This document shows positions 8,797 through 17,384 of a stretch of 64,000 nt of DNA, piece by piece. The DNA comes from Roseomonas sp. GTDB lineage: Bacteria > Pseudomonadota > Alphaproteobacteria > Acetobacterales > Acetobacteraceae. A model generated the notes under the pieces. It ran no database searches. It saw only the letters and a program-made list of their open reading frames with translations, and was not told the DNA's origin. Location of the stretch: NCBI GenBank assembly GCA_020249925.1, contig JADCER010000005.1:62001-126000 (forward strand), read 5' to 3'. The position numbers and the translations under genes were made by a program. Every line of letters starts with the position of its first letter. Positions within the stretch are counted from its first letter, which is position 1.

Positions 8797-9957
8797 TTAC
8801 GCGCCCGGCAAGCCCTTTTCCACCACGCGCGCATAAAGCGCCGCGCCATAGGGGATGGCTTCATCATTGAATTGATAGCGCGGGTTATGCACTTCAGCGC
8901 CATCACCAATGCCGAAATTGATATAGGCGCCAGGGACGCGTTCCAGCATGAAGGAAAAATCCTCAGACGCCATGGCGGGTGGCTTGTCGCGCGCCACCTT
9001 GTCTTCCCCCACCAATTCCGCCGCCGCGGCGGCCAGGGCTTCGGTCTGTTCCGGCGCATTGATGGTGGGGGCAAAGATCAGCCGGTAATCCAGGCTGGCC
9101 GAGGCCCCAAAACCGGCTGCGACCCCTGCCGCCACGCGCTGCAGCCCTTCTTCGATTTGCTGGCCGACCTCGCGCGAAAAGAAGCGCGCCGTGCCGGAAA
9201 TCACGGCGGTTTCGGGGATGATGTTATAGGCTTCGCCGCCGACCACCTTGGTTACGCTGATCACCGCCACATCGCGCGGCGACAGATTGCGTGAGACAAT
9301 GGATTGCAGCGCCGCCGTCACATGGCAGGCCGCCAGCACGGGATCAACGGAAGCTTCCGGCCGCGCGCCATGGGCACCCTTGCCGGTAATGGTGATGTCG
9401 AAAAAAGCACCGCCCGCCATGAAGGCGCCGCTCCGGATGGCAAATTCGCCAAGCGGGAAATTCGGGCGGTTATGCATGCCGTAAATCGCATCGCAGGGGA
9501 AACGCTCAAACAGCCCGTCTTCCAGCATGGCGAGCGCGCCGCCGCAGCCTTCCTCCCCCGGCTGGAAGATGAAATGGACAATGCCGTCGAAATTGCGGGT
9601 CTCCGCCAGGTATTTGGCAGCACCCAGCAGCATGGTGGTGTGCCCATCATGCCCGCAGGCATGCATCGCCCCCTTCACCGTGCTGCGAAAGGGCAGGTCT
9701 GTCAGTTCGTCCATCGGCAGCGCATCCATATCGGCGCGCAGCCCGATGGCGCGATTGCCGGAACCATTGCGGAGCACGCCAACCACCCCCGTGCCACCCA
9801 CGCCGCGATGGACTTCAATACCCAAAGCCTCCAGCGCGGTCGCCACTTTCTCCGCCGTGCGGAATTCCGCCATGCCGAGTTCCGGATGGGCATGCAGGTC
9901 GCGCCGGAAGGCAGTGAGTTCGGCCTGGTGGCGGCGAATGGCGTCAAGCGGGGACAT
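8797..9957 (-). CDS. M20 family amidohydrolase (hippurate hydrolase/aminoacylase-like)
   Basis: A 386-residue cytosolic zinc-type amidase. The ATG at 9957 is chosen because GGAG stands 6 bases upstream and the M20 fold begins at once ([19 protein letters not shown], residues 14-32); any longer reading would run into the divergent thyX region. Metal-ligand motifs are CGHDGHT (101-107) and GEEGCGG (134-140), and the dimerisation domain follows near residue 185. Family members release amino acids from N-acyl or N-aroyl conjugates. It is transcribed toward ssrA, 40 bases upstream of the tmRNA promoter. The exact substrate is not predictable. Confidence 0.93.
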   Translation of the reverse strand: MSPLDAIRRHQAELTAFRRDLHAHPELGMAEFRTAEKVATALEALGIEVHRGVGGTGVVGVLRNGSGNRAIGLRADMDALPMDELTDLPFRSTVKGAMHACGHDGHTTMLLGAAKYLAETRNFDGIVHFIFQPGEEGCGGALAMLEDGLFERFPCDAIYGMHNRPNFPLGEFAIRSGAFMAGGAFFDITITGKGAHGARPEASVDPVLAACHVTAALQSIVSRNLSPRDVAVISVTKVVGGEAYNIIPETAVISGTARFFSREVGQQIEEGLQRVAAGVAAGFGASASLDYRLIFAPTINAPEQTEALAAAAAELVGEDKVARDKPPAMASEDFSFMLERVPGAYINFGIGDGAEVHNPRYQFNDEAIPYGAALYARVVEKGLPGA

Positions 9958-10084
9958 GGGGGCTCCGGGCGGCAGATTTCCCCACCATCCTGCCCGGAAG
10001 TGGCGCGCGGCGGAAGCACCTGAGCGCTTGACCCGCCCCGCCCCCGCCGCTACCGCCAAAGGGTCCCAACAGGCGAGTCTCACC

Positions 10085-11023
10085 ATGGCGCTTACCGATG
10101 CCCAGCAGCAGGAAATCGCAGCCGCGCGCGCGAATGAGGCGCCGACGCGCCGCCCGAGCGTGCCGGCGCTGGAGGCCATGTTGTACGAGGCGCTCCCCGT
10201 ATTGGATCACGGCTTTGTGCGGGTGATTGACTATATGGGCGATGACGCCGCCATTGTGCAGGCAGCGCGCGTATCCTATGGCCGCGGCACCCGCGCAGCG
10301 AATGAGGATCGCGGCCTGATCCGCTACCTGATGCGCCATCGCCACAGCACGCCCTTTGAGATGTGCGAAATCAAATACCATGTGAAACTGCCGATCTTTA
10401 TCGCGCGGCAATGGATCCGCCATCGCACCGCGAATGTGAATGAGTATTCCGCACGCTATTCCATCCTGGACCGCGAATTCTACATCCCCGCGCCGGAAAA
10501 CCTGGCTGCGCAATCTGCCAGCAACCGCCAGGGGCGCGGCGAGGTGCTTGAAGGCGCTGAAGCCGCGCGCGTGCTTGACCTGCTACGCGAAGACGCCACG
10601 CGCAATTATGACCATTACCTTGAAATGTTGAATGAGGATGATGAAGGTGCTGCGCGCGACGAAAGCCGCCAGGGGCTCGCGCGTGAATTGGCGCGGATGA
10701 ACCTGACGCTCAATGCCTATACGCAATGGTATTGGAAGACGGATTTGCACAATCTGCTGCATTTCCTGTCACTCCGCGCCGATGCCCATGCGCAATATGA
10801 AATCCGTGTTTATGCGGAGGCCATGCTCAAAACGGTTGAGGCCTGGGTGCCGATGGCTTTTGAGGCCTTTCGCGATTACCGCATGGGCGCGGTGACGCTT
10901 TCCGCACAAATGATCGCGATCCTGCGCCGCATGCTGGCCGGTGAAGCCGTGACGCAGGAAACCAGTGGGCTTTCCAAGCGCGAATGGCGGGAGATGATGG
11001 AAATGCTGGGGCAAAAGGTCTGA
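10085..11023 (+). CDS. thyX: ThyX, FAD-dependent thymidylate synthase
   Basis: A 312-residue flavoenzyme that methylates dUMP to dTMP with methylenetetrahydrofolate and NADPH. The ThyX signature [14 protein letters not shown] is at residues 112-125 (consensus RHRxxSxNExSxRY). The start at 10085 is supported by homology beginning soon afterwards ([15 protein letters not shown], about 40-54). It diverges from the M20 amidohydrolase; the two starts are 127 bases apart. No thyA is visible in the window, so this may be the organism's only thymidylate synthase, which is inference. A small membrane protein follows after 4 bases. Confidence 0.97.
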   Translation: MALTDAQQQEIAAARANEAPTRRPSVPALEAMLYEALPVLDHGFVRVIDYMGDDAAIVQAARVSYGRGTRAANEDRGLIRYLMRHRHSTPFEMCEIKYHVKLPIFIARQWIRHRTANVNEYSARYSILDREFYIPAPENLAAQSASNRQGRGEVLEGAEAARVLDLLREDATRNYDHYLEMLNEDDEGAARDESRQGLARELARMNLTLNAYTQWYWKTDLHNLLHFLSLRADAHAQYEIRVYAEAMLKTVEAWVPMAFEAFRDYRMGAVTLSAQMIAILRRMLAGEAVTQETSGLSKREWREMMEMLGQKV

Positions 11024-11027
11024 CCCC

Positions 11028-11279
11028 ATGTCCGATGCGCGCGGACGGGGCGTGGCGCGTCAGGTACATTCAGGCGGGCAGGCGCGACCCTTGGGGCGGA
11101 AGGCCAAGGCCCCTGCCGCCGGATGGCGTCAGCGCTTTGGCTTCATCATTGCCTTTGTGCTGGCGACGCTGATCGGCCTGCCGCTGGCGAATGCGCTGAT
11201 GGGCGAAGTCGCCGCCATGGTGCTGGCGGCATTTATTGGCGGCTTTGCGCTGGGGCGAATGACGCTGAAGCGGGGTTAG
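11028..11279 (+). CDS. Small membrane protein of unknown function
   Basis: An 83-residue protein starting 4 bases after the thyX stop, so probably translated from the same message. The first 35 residues are basic and glycine-rich. Two hydrophobic segments follow, at about residues 37-55 and 60-75, ending in a basic tail (RMTLKRG). This suggests a two-pass inner-membrane protein. No family is recognised. Confidence 0.65.
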   Translation: MSDARGRGVARQVHSGGQARPLGRKAKAPAAGWRQRFGFIIAFVLATLIGLPLANALMGEVAAMVLAAFIGGFALGRMTLKRG

Positions 11280-11391
11280 GTCACCCGAGAAGCTGATGCC
11301 AGCCGGCAAAATGGGCTGCGGCAGCGTTCTCCCCATCAATGCCGGCCGCAGCAAAGCAATATCTCCGGCCACGCAGCGCAGCCAAGCGCCC

Positions 11392-12372
11392 TCAGGCAAA
11401 TTGTTGCGGGCGCGGTACGTAAAGAAAGCCCTCGCCATCACGGATCACGCGGCCAAAGCCTGGCCAGGGCACATGCACACCGCCCATCAGCATGCCGGTT
11501 GAAGCCAGCATATCCAGGGTACGCAGGCGGGATTCAACGCCCATGGCGCCATCCACATCCACGCCAACGCGCCAGCGCGGGCGTGCCAATTGAATGACGA
11601 TCTGGTGCGCAATATCACCCCAGATCAGCATGGATTGATTTTGGCTGGTCAGGCGGAAGCTGACATGCCCCGGCGTATGCCCCGGCGCGGGATCAAGGAA
11701 AATGCCCGGCACCACTTCAAGATCCTGGCGCATCTCAACCGTGCGAATGCGCCCGCCATAGGGCCTGATGGCGCGCCGCCCGGCTTCGATGAAGCGCTGG
11801 CCCTGGGGCACGCGGGATTCCATGGCGGGATCAGTCCAGAATTGATGGTCAATCTGCGTCACCACCACTTCGGCATTCGGGAAATTGCGCGTGCTGCCAT
11901 CATAGGAAAGTCCCAGCGCATGTTCGGGGTGGATATGCGTCAGCAATACCGTATCCACCTGTTCCGGCGCATAGCCCGCGGCGCGCAGCGCATCCAGCGT
12001 GCCGCCCGTGGTTGGGATGAAGCTGGAATGCCCACCGCAATCAATCATCACCAGATTGCGCCCGGTATGCACCAGATAGGCGCCAACAGGCTGATGCAGC
12101 CCGGTATCAATCGCGAAGGCGCGTGCACGCAGCGGCGCGATTTCCTCTGGCCGGCTATCGGGGAAGAAATTCTGAATGCCCGCATTGGTGCCGGCCATGG
12201 CGCCATCCAGCAGCGTTGTCACTTCCATATCGCCGTGACGGATGCGCAGAAAGCGCGGCGGATTGGCGCCACGTTGCGGCGGTGGCGCGGGCTGCGCCGC
12301 CAAGGGATGGGCAATACCCAATGCACCCAGCGCGGCGGCGCCCAAAAGCGCATGACGACGGTTGAATTGCAT
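11392..12372 (-). CDS. Exported metallo-beta-lactamase-fold hydrolase with HxHxEH motif
   Basis: A 326-residue protein. The ATG at 12372 is chosen because GGGAGAGAG lies just upstream and the protein then opens with a twin-arginine signal (NRRHALLGAAALGALG) and an AQA-like cleavage site near residue 27. The metal motif is H146-I-H148-P-E150-H151; the family norm is HxHxDH, so aspartate is replaced by glutamate. Later ligands are in GHTPGHVSF (231-239) and IWGDIAH (250-256). Such enzymes hydrolyse lactones, thioesters or esters. It diverges from an NMT1-type binding protein across about 340 bases. The substrate is unknown. Confidence 0.9.
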   Translation of the reverse strand: MQFNRRHALLGAAALGALGIAHPLAAQPAPPPQRGANPPRFLRIRHGDMEVTTLLDGAMAGTNAGIQNFFPDSRPEEIAPLRARAFAIDTGLHQPVGAYLVHTGRNLVMIDCGGHSSFIPTTGGTLDALRAAGYAPEQVDTVLLTHIHPEHALGLSYDGSTRNFPNAEVVVTQIDHQFWTDPAMESRVPQGQRFIEAGRRAIRPYGGRIRTVEMRQDLEVVPGIFLDPAPGHTPGHVSFRLTSQNQSMLIWGDIAHQIVIQLARPRWRVGVDVDGAMGVESRLRTLDMLASTGMLMGGVHVPWPGFGRVIRDGEGFLYVPRPQQFA

Positions 12373-12713
12373 GATGATCTCTCTCCCGACCTGAAACTTG
12401 ATATCATCCATTGCGTCGCGGCATCCTGCCCGCCTTCAAGCACGACCGGGCATGTGCAGCCTTTGGACGAAGCCTAGCGCGGCTTGCGCCATCGCGCAAA
12501 GCCAGCGCCAGCGGCATATTGGCGCCACGGGTTGCCCCATGGGTGCCCTGGCCTTTGCCCATTCCCTTGGCAGGGTTTTTGCGCGTGAGCACAAGAATAC
12601 AGCATTTGGCAGGTCAGCAAGCCCCAAGATACTGGTCCGCCGCTTGCTTCACCAACGCCAGGAAAGGGCGTGCTTGAAGCGCCCATCACCGATACCCCGC
12701 CGGGAGCAAAACC
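12373..12713. other. Divergent intergenic region, no gene seen
   Basis: These 341 bases separate the minus-strand metallo-hydrolase from the plus-strand binding protein. I found no convincing small gene or RNA. A weak plus-strand promoter is listed separately. Confidence 0.6.
12606..12633 (+). promoter_or_regulatory. Candidate promoter of the NMT1-type binding protein
   Basis: TTGGCA (12606-12611) and GATACT (12628-12633) are 16 bases apart and match the sigma-70 hexamers at five and four positions. A start near 12640 would leave a leader of about 70 bases before the ATG at 12714. Confidence 0.3.
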
Positions 12714-13739
12714 ATGCAAAGCCGTCGTTCCGTCTTGGCCCTTGCCGCGACTTCCACCGCCGTGCTCGCCGCCCCTGCGGTACATGCGCAAAGCCTGCTG
12801 CCGGTTCGCTTTTCCCTGGATTGGGCCTTTCAGGGCCCACAGGCCGCCTTTCTGCTCGCGCTGGAGCGTGGCTATTTCCGCCGCGAAGGCCTGGCGGTCA
12901 CCATGGATCGCGGTTTCGGTTCCGGCGATGTACCCGTGAAGATTGCCGGTGGTTCCTATGATGTTGGTGTTGCCGATCTGAACCCCACCATCCGCATGAA
13001 GCTTGAACGGCCAGAGATTGACCTCTTCAGCCCCTTCCTGATCTATGACGCCACCGCCCTTGCGGTCATGACGGTGCGGCGCGAAGGGATCACCCGCCCC
13101 GCCCAGTTGCAGGACAGAACCCTGGCCGCGCCGGAATCGGATTCCGGCCGCCAGCTTTTCCCCGCCTTCGCCAAGGCCGCCGGCATAGATGCGGCGCGTA
13201 TTCGTTGGCAGACCGTCACACCCCAATTGCGAGAGACGATGCTGGCGCAGGGCCGGGTCAATGCCATTACCGGCTTCATCACCTCTGGCATCCTGTCTCT
13301 GCGGGGCTTGGGGGTGCCGGCGAACGACATCATCACCATGAAATACAGCGATTTTGGCGCAGATTTTTATGCCACATCCCTGATCACCACGCGCCGCTTT
13401 GCCGAGGCCAATCCCGCCGCCGTCACCGCCCTGATCCGCGGCCTGATCCGCGCGCAATATGACAGCCTGGCCGATCCCGCCGGCGCCATTGCAGTGCTGC
13501 GGATGCGTGAACCGCTGACCGATGTGGCGCTGGAACGTGAGCGGCTGGAGATGTCGCTCAATGAATTGACCTTCACGCAGCATGTGCGCGCCAATGGTTT
13601 CGGGCGCGTGGATACCGTCAGGCTGCAGCGCGGCATTGACATGGTGCGCGATGCCTTCGGCATTGCGCGCCCGCTTTCCTGGGGCGAAGTCTATGACCCG
13701 CGCTACCTGCCGCCCGCGACCGATATGAAGCTTGCATAG
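12714..13739 (+). CDS. ABC transporter substrate-binding protein, NMT1/THI5-like
   Basis: A 341-residue periplasmic binding protein with a twin-arginine-like leader (QSRRSVLALAATSTAVLA, cleavage near VHAQ) and GGGAG 7 bases before the ATG. The body matches the NMT1/SsuA/TauA class, with FSLDWAFQGPQAAFLLALERGYF at the start of the mature protein followed by a glycine-rich ligand-binding stretch. The class binds thiamine-precursor pyrimidines, sulfonates, nitrate or similar small ligands. No permease or ATPase gene is adjacent, so it is an orphan component. The convergent neighbour is an AraC regulator that may sense the same compound; that is inference. Confidence 0.92.
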   Translation: MQSRRSVLALAATSTAVLAAPAVHAQSLLPVRFSLDWAFQGPQAAFLLALERGYFRREGLAVTMDRGFGSGDVPVKIAGGSYDVGVADLNPTIRMKLERPEIDLFSPFLIYDATALAVMTVRREGITRPAQLQDRTLAAPESDSGRQLFPAFAKAAGIDAARIRWQTVTPQLRETMLAQGRVNAITGFITSGILSLRGLGVPANDIITMKYSDFGADFYATSLITTRRFAEANPAAVTALIRGLIRAQYDSLADPAGAIAVLRMREPLTDVALERERLEMSLNELTFTQHVRANGFGRVDTVRLQRGIDMVRDAFGIARPLSWGEVYDPRYLPPATDMKLA

Positions 13740-13754
13740 GGCAGGCCGCTGCCC
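13739..13754 (+). terminator. Short hairpin after the binding-protein gene
   Basis: GGGCAG (13739-13744) pairs with CTGCCC (13749-13754) around a 4-base loop, directly after the stop codon and before the convergent AraC gene. It lacks a clear T-run. Confidence 0.3.
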
Positions 13755-13807
13755 ATCACTTTCACGGAACCGCGTTGGCGCAAGCGCCGATCAGTATCGA
13801 AGCCGCG

Positions 13808-14905
13808 TCACAGCAACCGCAACAAGGCCGGGAAAGACCCCGCATTCCAGGCCGCTGCCGGCACCTGGCTGCCGGCCGAATGGGCGCCAGCGCTGGTCGC
13901 CAGGCGCAATTCCCGGGGTGAGATGCCATAGCTCCGGCGAAACATCCGGCTGAAGCTGGAAGGATCGAACAGCCCGACCGATTCGCCGATTTCCGAAATG
14001 CTGCGCAGATCGGCCGGGTTGGATAAGGCGCGATGCGCTGCCGCCAGCCGTTCCCGCTGGATGCATTGCGCAACCCCGCCATGCATCTCGAACAGCCGGT
14101 AAAGCTGAGACCGCGAAATCCCCGCCAGCCGGCAAAGTCGCGCCGGGCCAAAGGTGGCCGAGCCCAGATTGGCGCGGATCAGCGCCCTGAGCCGCATGAT
14201 CTGCGCCGCCGCCACCGGACCTGCTGCCGCCTGCTCGGCGCGCGAACCGGGGGCCACGGCAAGCACGATCATCGCCTGGGTTGCTTCGGCCATGCGCTCA
14301 GCCTCGGCGGCATTCATGCGCGGCAATTCGGCGGCCAGCAGCCGCAAATGCTCGCCCAATAGCCGCCCTTCGGGCGTGTTCAGCATGCGCGACCCCTGCG
14401 CAAGCCCGCTCGATTCCGGAAGCAAATCTCGCGGCATGTAAAGGAACAGCCAGGAAGACCGCGTGCGCGCCACTTCAAAGGGTTGTGCGAGGGAATCGAG
14501 CATGAGCTGCCCGGGCTGCATCATGCTGATCTGATCACGCGTGCGATGCACGCGGCTGCCATGCGTGGCCATGGAAAAGCACCAATGGTCCAGGCCATCC
14601 CGGCGCAGGCATTCAGCCGTGCGGCTATAGGCACCGCCAGGCGTCTCCGCCTTGGTCAGCGCAAGGCGCCCGAAGCTCCAGGTCGTCGCCTCAGCCTCAT
14701 AGCTTTCGGGACGAGAGGGCGGGCTGTGGTGGATCAGAAAGCTTGCATTGGCTTCCCGCCAGGCGTCGAATTGCTGTTGCGGGGGCAAATGGCGATTGGT
14801 TTCATGCAGGCACCGCAGCGCCAAGGGCTGCGCGGGATCGCCCGGAAGAATGCCGGCAGCAATCGGCGATGGATCAGCAGCCTTGAAGCCCCCAACCTCG
14901 ATCAT
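13808..14905 (-). CDS. AraC family transcriptional regulator
   Basis: A 365-residue regulator. Residues 1-230 form an AraC-binding-like sensor domain; the C-terminal two helix-turn-helix motifs lie near 255-335, with LCRLAGISRSQLYRLFE and the family hallmark IGESVGLFDPSSFSRMFRRSYG. It ends in a 30-residue Ala-rich tail. The start ATG at 14905 has AAGGA immediately upstream. It is convergent with the orphan NMT1-type binding protein. It resembles the second AraC protein at 23166-24191 in both the DNA-binding and sensor regions, so the two look like paralogues. Target and effector are unknown. Confidence 0.92.
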   Translation of the reverse strand: MIEVGGFKAADPSPIAAGILPGDPAQPLALRCLHETNRHLPPQQQFDAWREANASFLIHHSPPSRPESYEAEATTWSFGRLALTKAETPGGAYSRTAECLRRDGLDHWCFSMATHGSRVHRTRDQISMMQPGQLMLDSLAQPFEVARTRSSWLFLYMPRDLLPESSGLAQGSRMLNTPEGRLLGEHLRLLAAELPRMNAAEAERMAEATQAMIVLAVAPGSRAEQAAAGPVAAAQIMRLRALIRANLGSATFGPARLCRLAGISRSQLYRLFEMHGGVAQCIQRERLAAAHRALSNPADLRSISEIGESVGLFDPSSFSRMFRRSYGISPRELRLATSAGAHSAGSQVPAAAWNAGSFPALLRLL

Positions 14906-15305
14906 GGTCCTTGTTCTCGCTTTGCCATCCCAGCCTTGGCCAATAGACTACATCAGGTAACGCGCCGGGCCAAGCTTTTCTTAACCTTTGGCAGGACAGG
15001 CAGCACGCCCTTGGCGCAAGGGGAATGGCGGGGGGACAGTGCGCCCCGGGCCAAGCCACCCCGCGCCTGCCCCCTGGCGGATAGCGCGTGCCTGCCGGAA
15101 AAAGCACCAGGAATGATGTACCAAGCCAGGAACAGTCGGCGCATGGCTTGAAGAAGCCGCTGCGCCTCGTCAATTAAGCGCCCTGTCACGCCGCATCAGG
15201 CGCTGCATCCCGATCTTGATCATGTTGATATCGGACGTTTTTTTGCTCGGCATGTCGCCCAGAGGCGTCATCCTGGCCGGCTGCGCCCGCCTGAAGGAGG
15301 TTTGA
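14906..15305. other. Intergenic region upstream of patatin, no gene seen
   Basis: These 400 bases lie between the divergent AraC and patatin genes. Short open frames exist but none has both a plausible ribosome-binding site and protein-like composition. The only clear signal is the AAGGAGG site at 15294-15300 serving the patatin gene. Confidence 0.55.
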
Positions 15306-16328
15306 ATGACCAAGCGTGAGACCGTCAATGTGGACCTTGCCCTGCAGGGTGGCGGCGCGCATGGCGCCTTTACCTGGGGTGTGCTGGATCGGCTTTTGGA
15401 GGAACCATGGCTGGAGATTGAAGGTATTTCCGGTACCTCCGCCGGCGCCATGAATGCCGCGGTCATGGCCTGCGGCTATGCCCGCGATGGGCGGGAAGGT
15501 GCGCGCCAGGCGCTTGAGGGCTTCTGGCGCAAGGTCTCAAAAGCGGCGCGCTTCAGCCCGTTTCAGCGCGGCCCGGTGGATATCATGCTCGGGCGCTGGA
15601 CGCTCGATAACTCGCCCGCCTTTCTGATGATGGACCTCATGGCGCGCATGGTCTCCCCCTATGATGTGCCATCGCTGGGCGGCAATCCGTTGGCTGATGT
15701 GCTGGCCGATAGCCTGGATTTCACCGCGCTGCGCAATGGCCCGATCAAGGTTTTTGTGACCGCGACCAATGTGCGCACCGGTCGCGCGCGGATTTTCCGC
15801 AATGCCGATCTGGGCGTGGAAGCGCTGCTCGCTTCCGCCTGCCTGCCGCAGCTTTTCCAGGCGGTGGAGATCGAAGGGGATGCCTATTGGGATGGCGGTT
15901 TCGCCGGCAATCCAACCCTGGTGCCCTTGGTCACGGAATTGGAATCGGATGACACCATCCTGATACCGATCAACCCGATTGACCGCCCCGGCATGCCGCG
16001 CAGCGCACGGGATATTCTGGATCGCGTCAATGAAATCTCCTTCAACGCGGTGGCGCTGAAGGAACTCAAGATGATGGCGCTGCTCCGCAAGGTGGCGGAT
16101 CCGGGCGATAGCGAAGGTGCCGCCTGGGCGCGCATGCGGCTGCATATGGTGCGCAATGATGTGATGGTGGAGCTTGGCTATTCCTCCAAGCTCAATGCCG
16201 AATGGGCTTTCCTTGAATGGCTGCGCGATGCCGGGCGGCAGGCTGGCGATGCCTTCCTGCGTGATCACGGCGCGGCACTTGGCAAGCATTCCTCGCTTGA
16301 TCTGGATGCGCTGCTTGCGGGTATCTGA
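15306..16328 (+). CDS. Patatin-like phospholipase, RssA type
   Basis: A 340-residue cytosolic lipid acyl hydrolase. It opens with the oxyanion motif LALQGGGAHGAFTWGVLD (11-28); the nucleophile Ser45 is in GTSAG (43-47) and the catalytic Asp196 in DGG (196-198), giving the Ser-Asp dyad of patatins. There is no signal peptide. A consensus AAGGAGG stands 5 bases before the ATG, so translation is probably strong. The convergent AI-2E transporter gene ends only 4 bases beyond its stop. Family members cleave phospholipid or lysophospholipid acyl chains; the substrate here is not known. Confidence 0.94.
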   Translation: MTKRETVNVDLALQGGGAHGAFTWGVLDRLLEEPWLEIEGISGTSAGAMNAAVMACGYARDGREGARQALEGFWRKVSKAARFSPFQRGPVDIMLGRWTLDNSPAFLMMDLMARMVSPYDVPSLGGNPLADVLADSLDFTALRNGPIKVFVTATNVRTGRARIFRNADLGVEALLASACLPQLFQAVEIEGDAYWDGGFAGNPTLVPLVTELESDDTILIPINPIDRPGMPRSARDILDRVNEISFNAVALKELKMMALLRKVADPGDSEGAAWARMRLHMVRNDVMVELGYSSKLNAEWAFLEWLRDAGRQAGDAFLRDHGAALGKHSSLDLDALLAGI

Positions 16329-16332
16329 CGCT

Positions 16333-17361
16333 CTATTCCCGCGCTTCCTTCCCCGAAAGCAGCGCAGCAAAGGGCCGCGCGGCGAGGAATTCCTCGCACA
16401 GCGTCAGCGCCGCAATCAGTGCCGGCGGGCCGATAAAGGCGCCCGGCACGCCCCACAGGAAGCCGCCGACAAAAACCGAAGCCAGCACCAGAAAGGGGGA
16501 GACTGCAAGATTTCGCCCCGCCAGCCGCGGTTCGATATAGCTGCCGCCCAGGAATTGCAGCACCTGCAACCCGGCAAAAACCATCAGCGCCGACCCCCAG
16601 GAACCGAATTGCAGCGCCGCGAACAAGGTGGGAAACAGCGTTGCCACCAGCGGCCCCAGGAAGGGGATGTAATTCAGCACCAGCGCAATCGCGCCCCATT
16701 CGGCGGCAAGCTCCAGCCCCATGATGCTGGCAAAGGCCCAAACCACCAGGCCGGTGACAACCGAAACCAGCGTGCGGACCAGCATATAGGCGCGCAGCTT
16801 CGCCCCGATCCGCTCCGCCGCGCGCAGCAGCGCCGTTGGCGTATTGTGCCGCAGCACCAGCATTTGCGATCTGACCGCACCAACCTCCAAAAGGCCGAGC
16901 AATACAAACACCAGCGTCAGCAGAATGAAGCTGAGCGTACCGCGCAGCTGCGCCAAGACGCTTTGTGCAAGGCGAACCAGCCAGCGCGCATCGAATTGCG
17001 CGGCGAAAGTGCCCGCCACATCAATGCCGCGCGCCTCTGCCCAGGCAAGCTGCGCCGTATAAAACGCCTGAATCTGTGCCGCATTCGTCACAATATGCGC
17101 GCCAACCCGCCCAAAGGCCCAGGCGACCAACAGCGCCAAGCCCAGCAGCGTCACCAGCGTTACCAGCATGGTGATCAGCAGCGCCGCCACGGCGGGGATG
17201 CGCTGTTGCAGCGCGCCTTGCAGTGGCCAGACCAGCGCAATCGCGAACAGGGCAAAGACAATCGGCGCCACCACGGCTTGTGCCGCCGACAGCGCCGAGG
17301 CCAAGATCACCACGCAGGTGAGCGAGAGCAAAACGATCAGGGGACGGGGCAGGGTGCTCAT
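16333..17361 (-). CDS. AI-2E (PerM/TqsA) family transporter, copy 1
   Basis: A 342-residue inner-membrane protein with hydrophobic segments at both ends and a more polar middle. The family pattern includes YIPFLGPLVATLFPTL (about 232-247) and YIEPRLAGRNLAVSPFLVL (about 276-294), then LWGVPGAFIGPPALIAALTL. Members are linked to autoinducer-2 export or ion transport; function cannot be narrowed. Its ATG is only 23 bases from the divergent ATG of the alpha/beta hydrolase, so its promoter must lie inside that gene or be shared. It ends 4 bases from the convergent patatin gene. A second family member is at 47131-48270. Confidence 0.92.
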   Translation of the reverse strand: MSTLPRPLIVLLSLTCVVILASALSAAQAVVAPIVFALFAIALVWPLQGALQQRIPAVAALLITMLVTLVTLLGLALLVAWAFGRVGAHIVTNAAQIQAFYTAQLAWAEARGIDVAGTFAAQFDARWLVRLAQSVLAQLRGTLSFILLTLVFVLLGLLEVGAVRSQMLVLRHNTPTALLRAAERIGAKLRAYMLVRTLVSVVTGLVVWAFASIMGLELAAEWGAIALVLNYIPFLGPLVATLFPTLFAALQFGSWGSALMVFAGLQVLQFLGGSYIEPRLAGRNLAVSPFLVLASVFVGGFLWGVPGAFIGPPALIAALTLCEEFLAARPFAALLSGKEARE

Positions 17362-17384
17362 GATCTCTCTTTCGGAGGTATCGG

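Noticed and set aside
9957-10179. N-terminal extension of the M20 amidohydrolase to 10179
   Set aside because: It would overlap the start of thyX, has no homology-like sequence, and the ATG at 9957 has a good ribosome-binding site.
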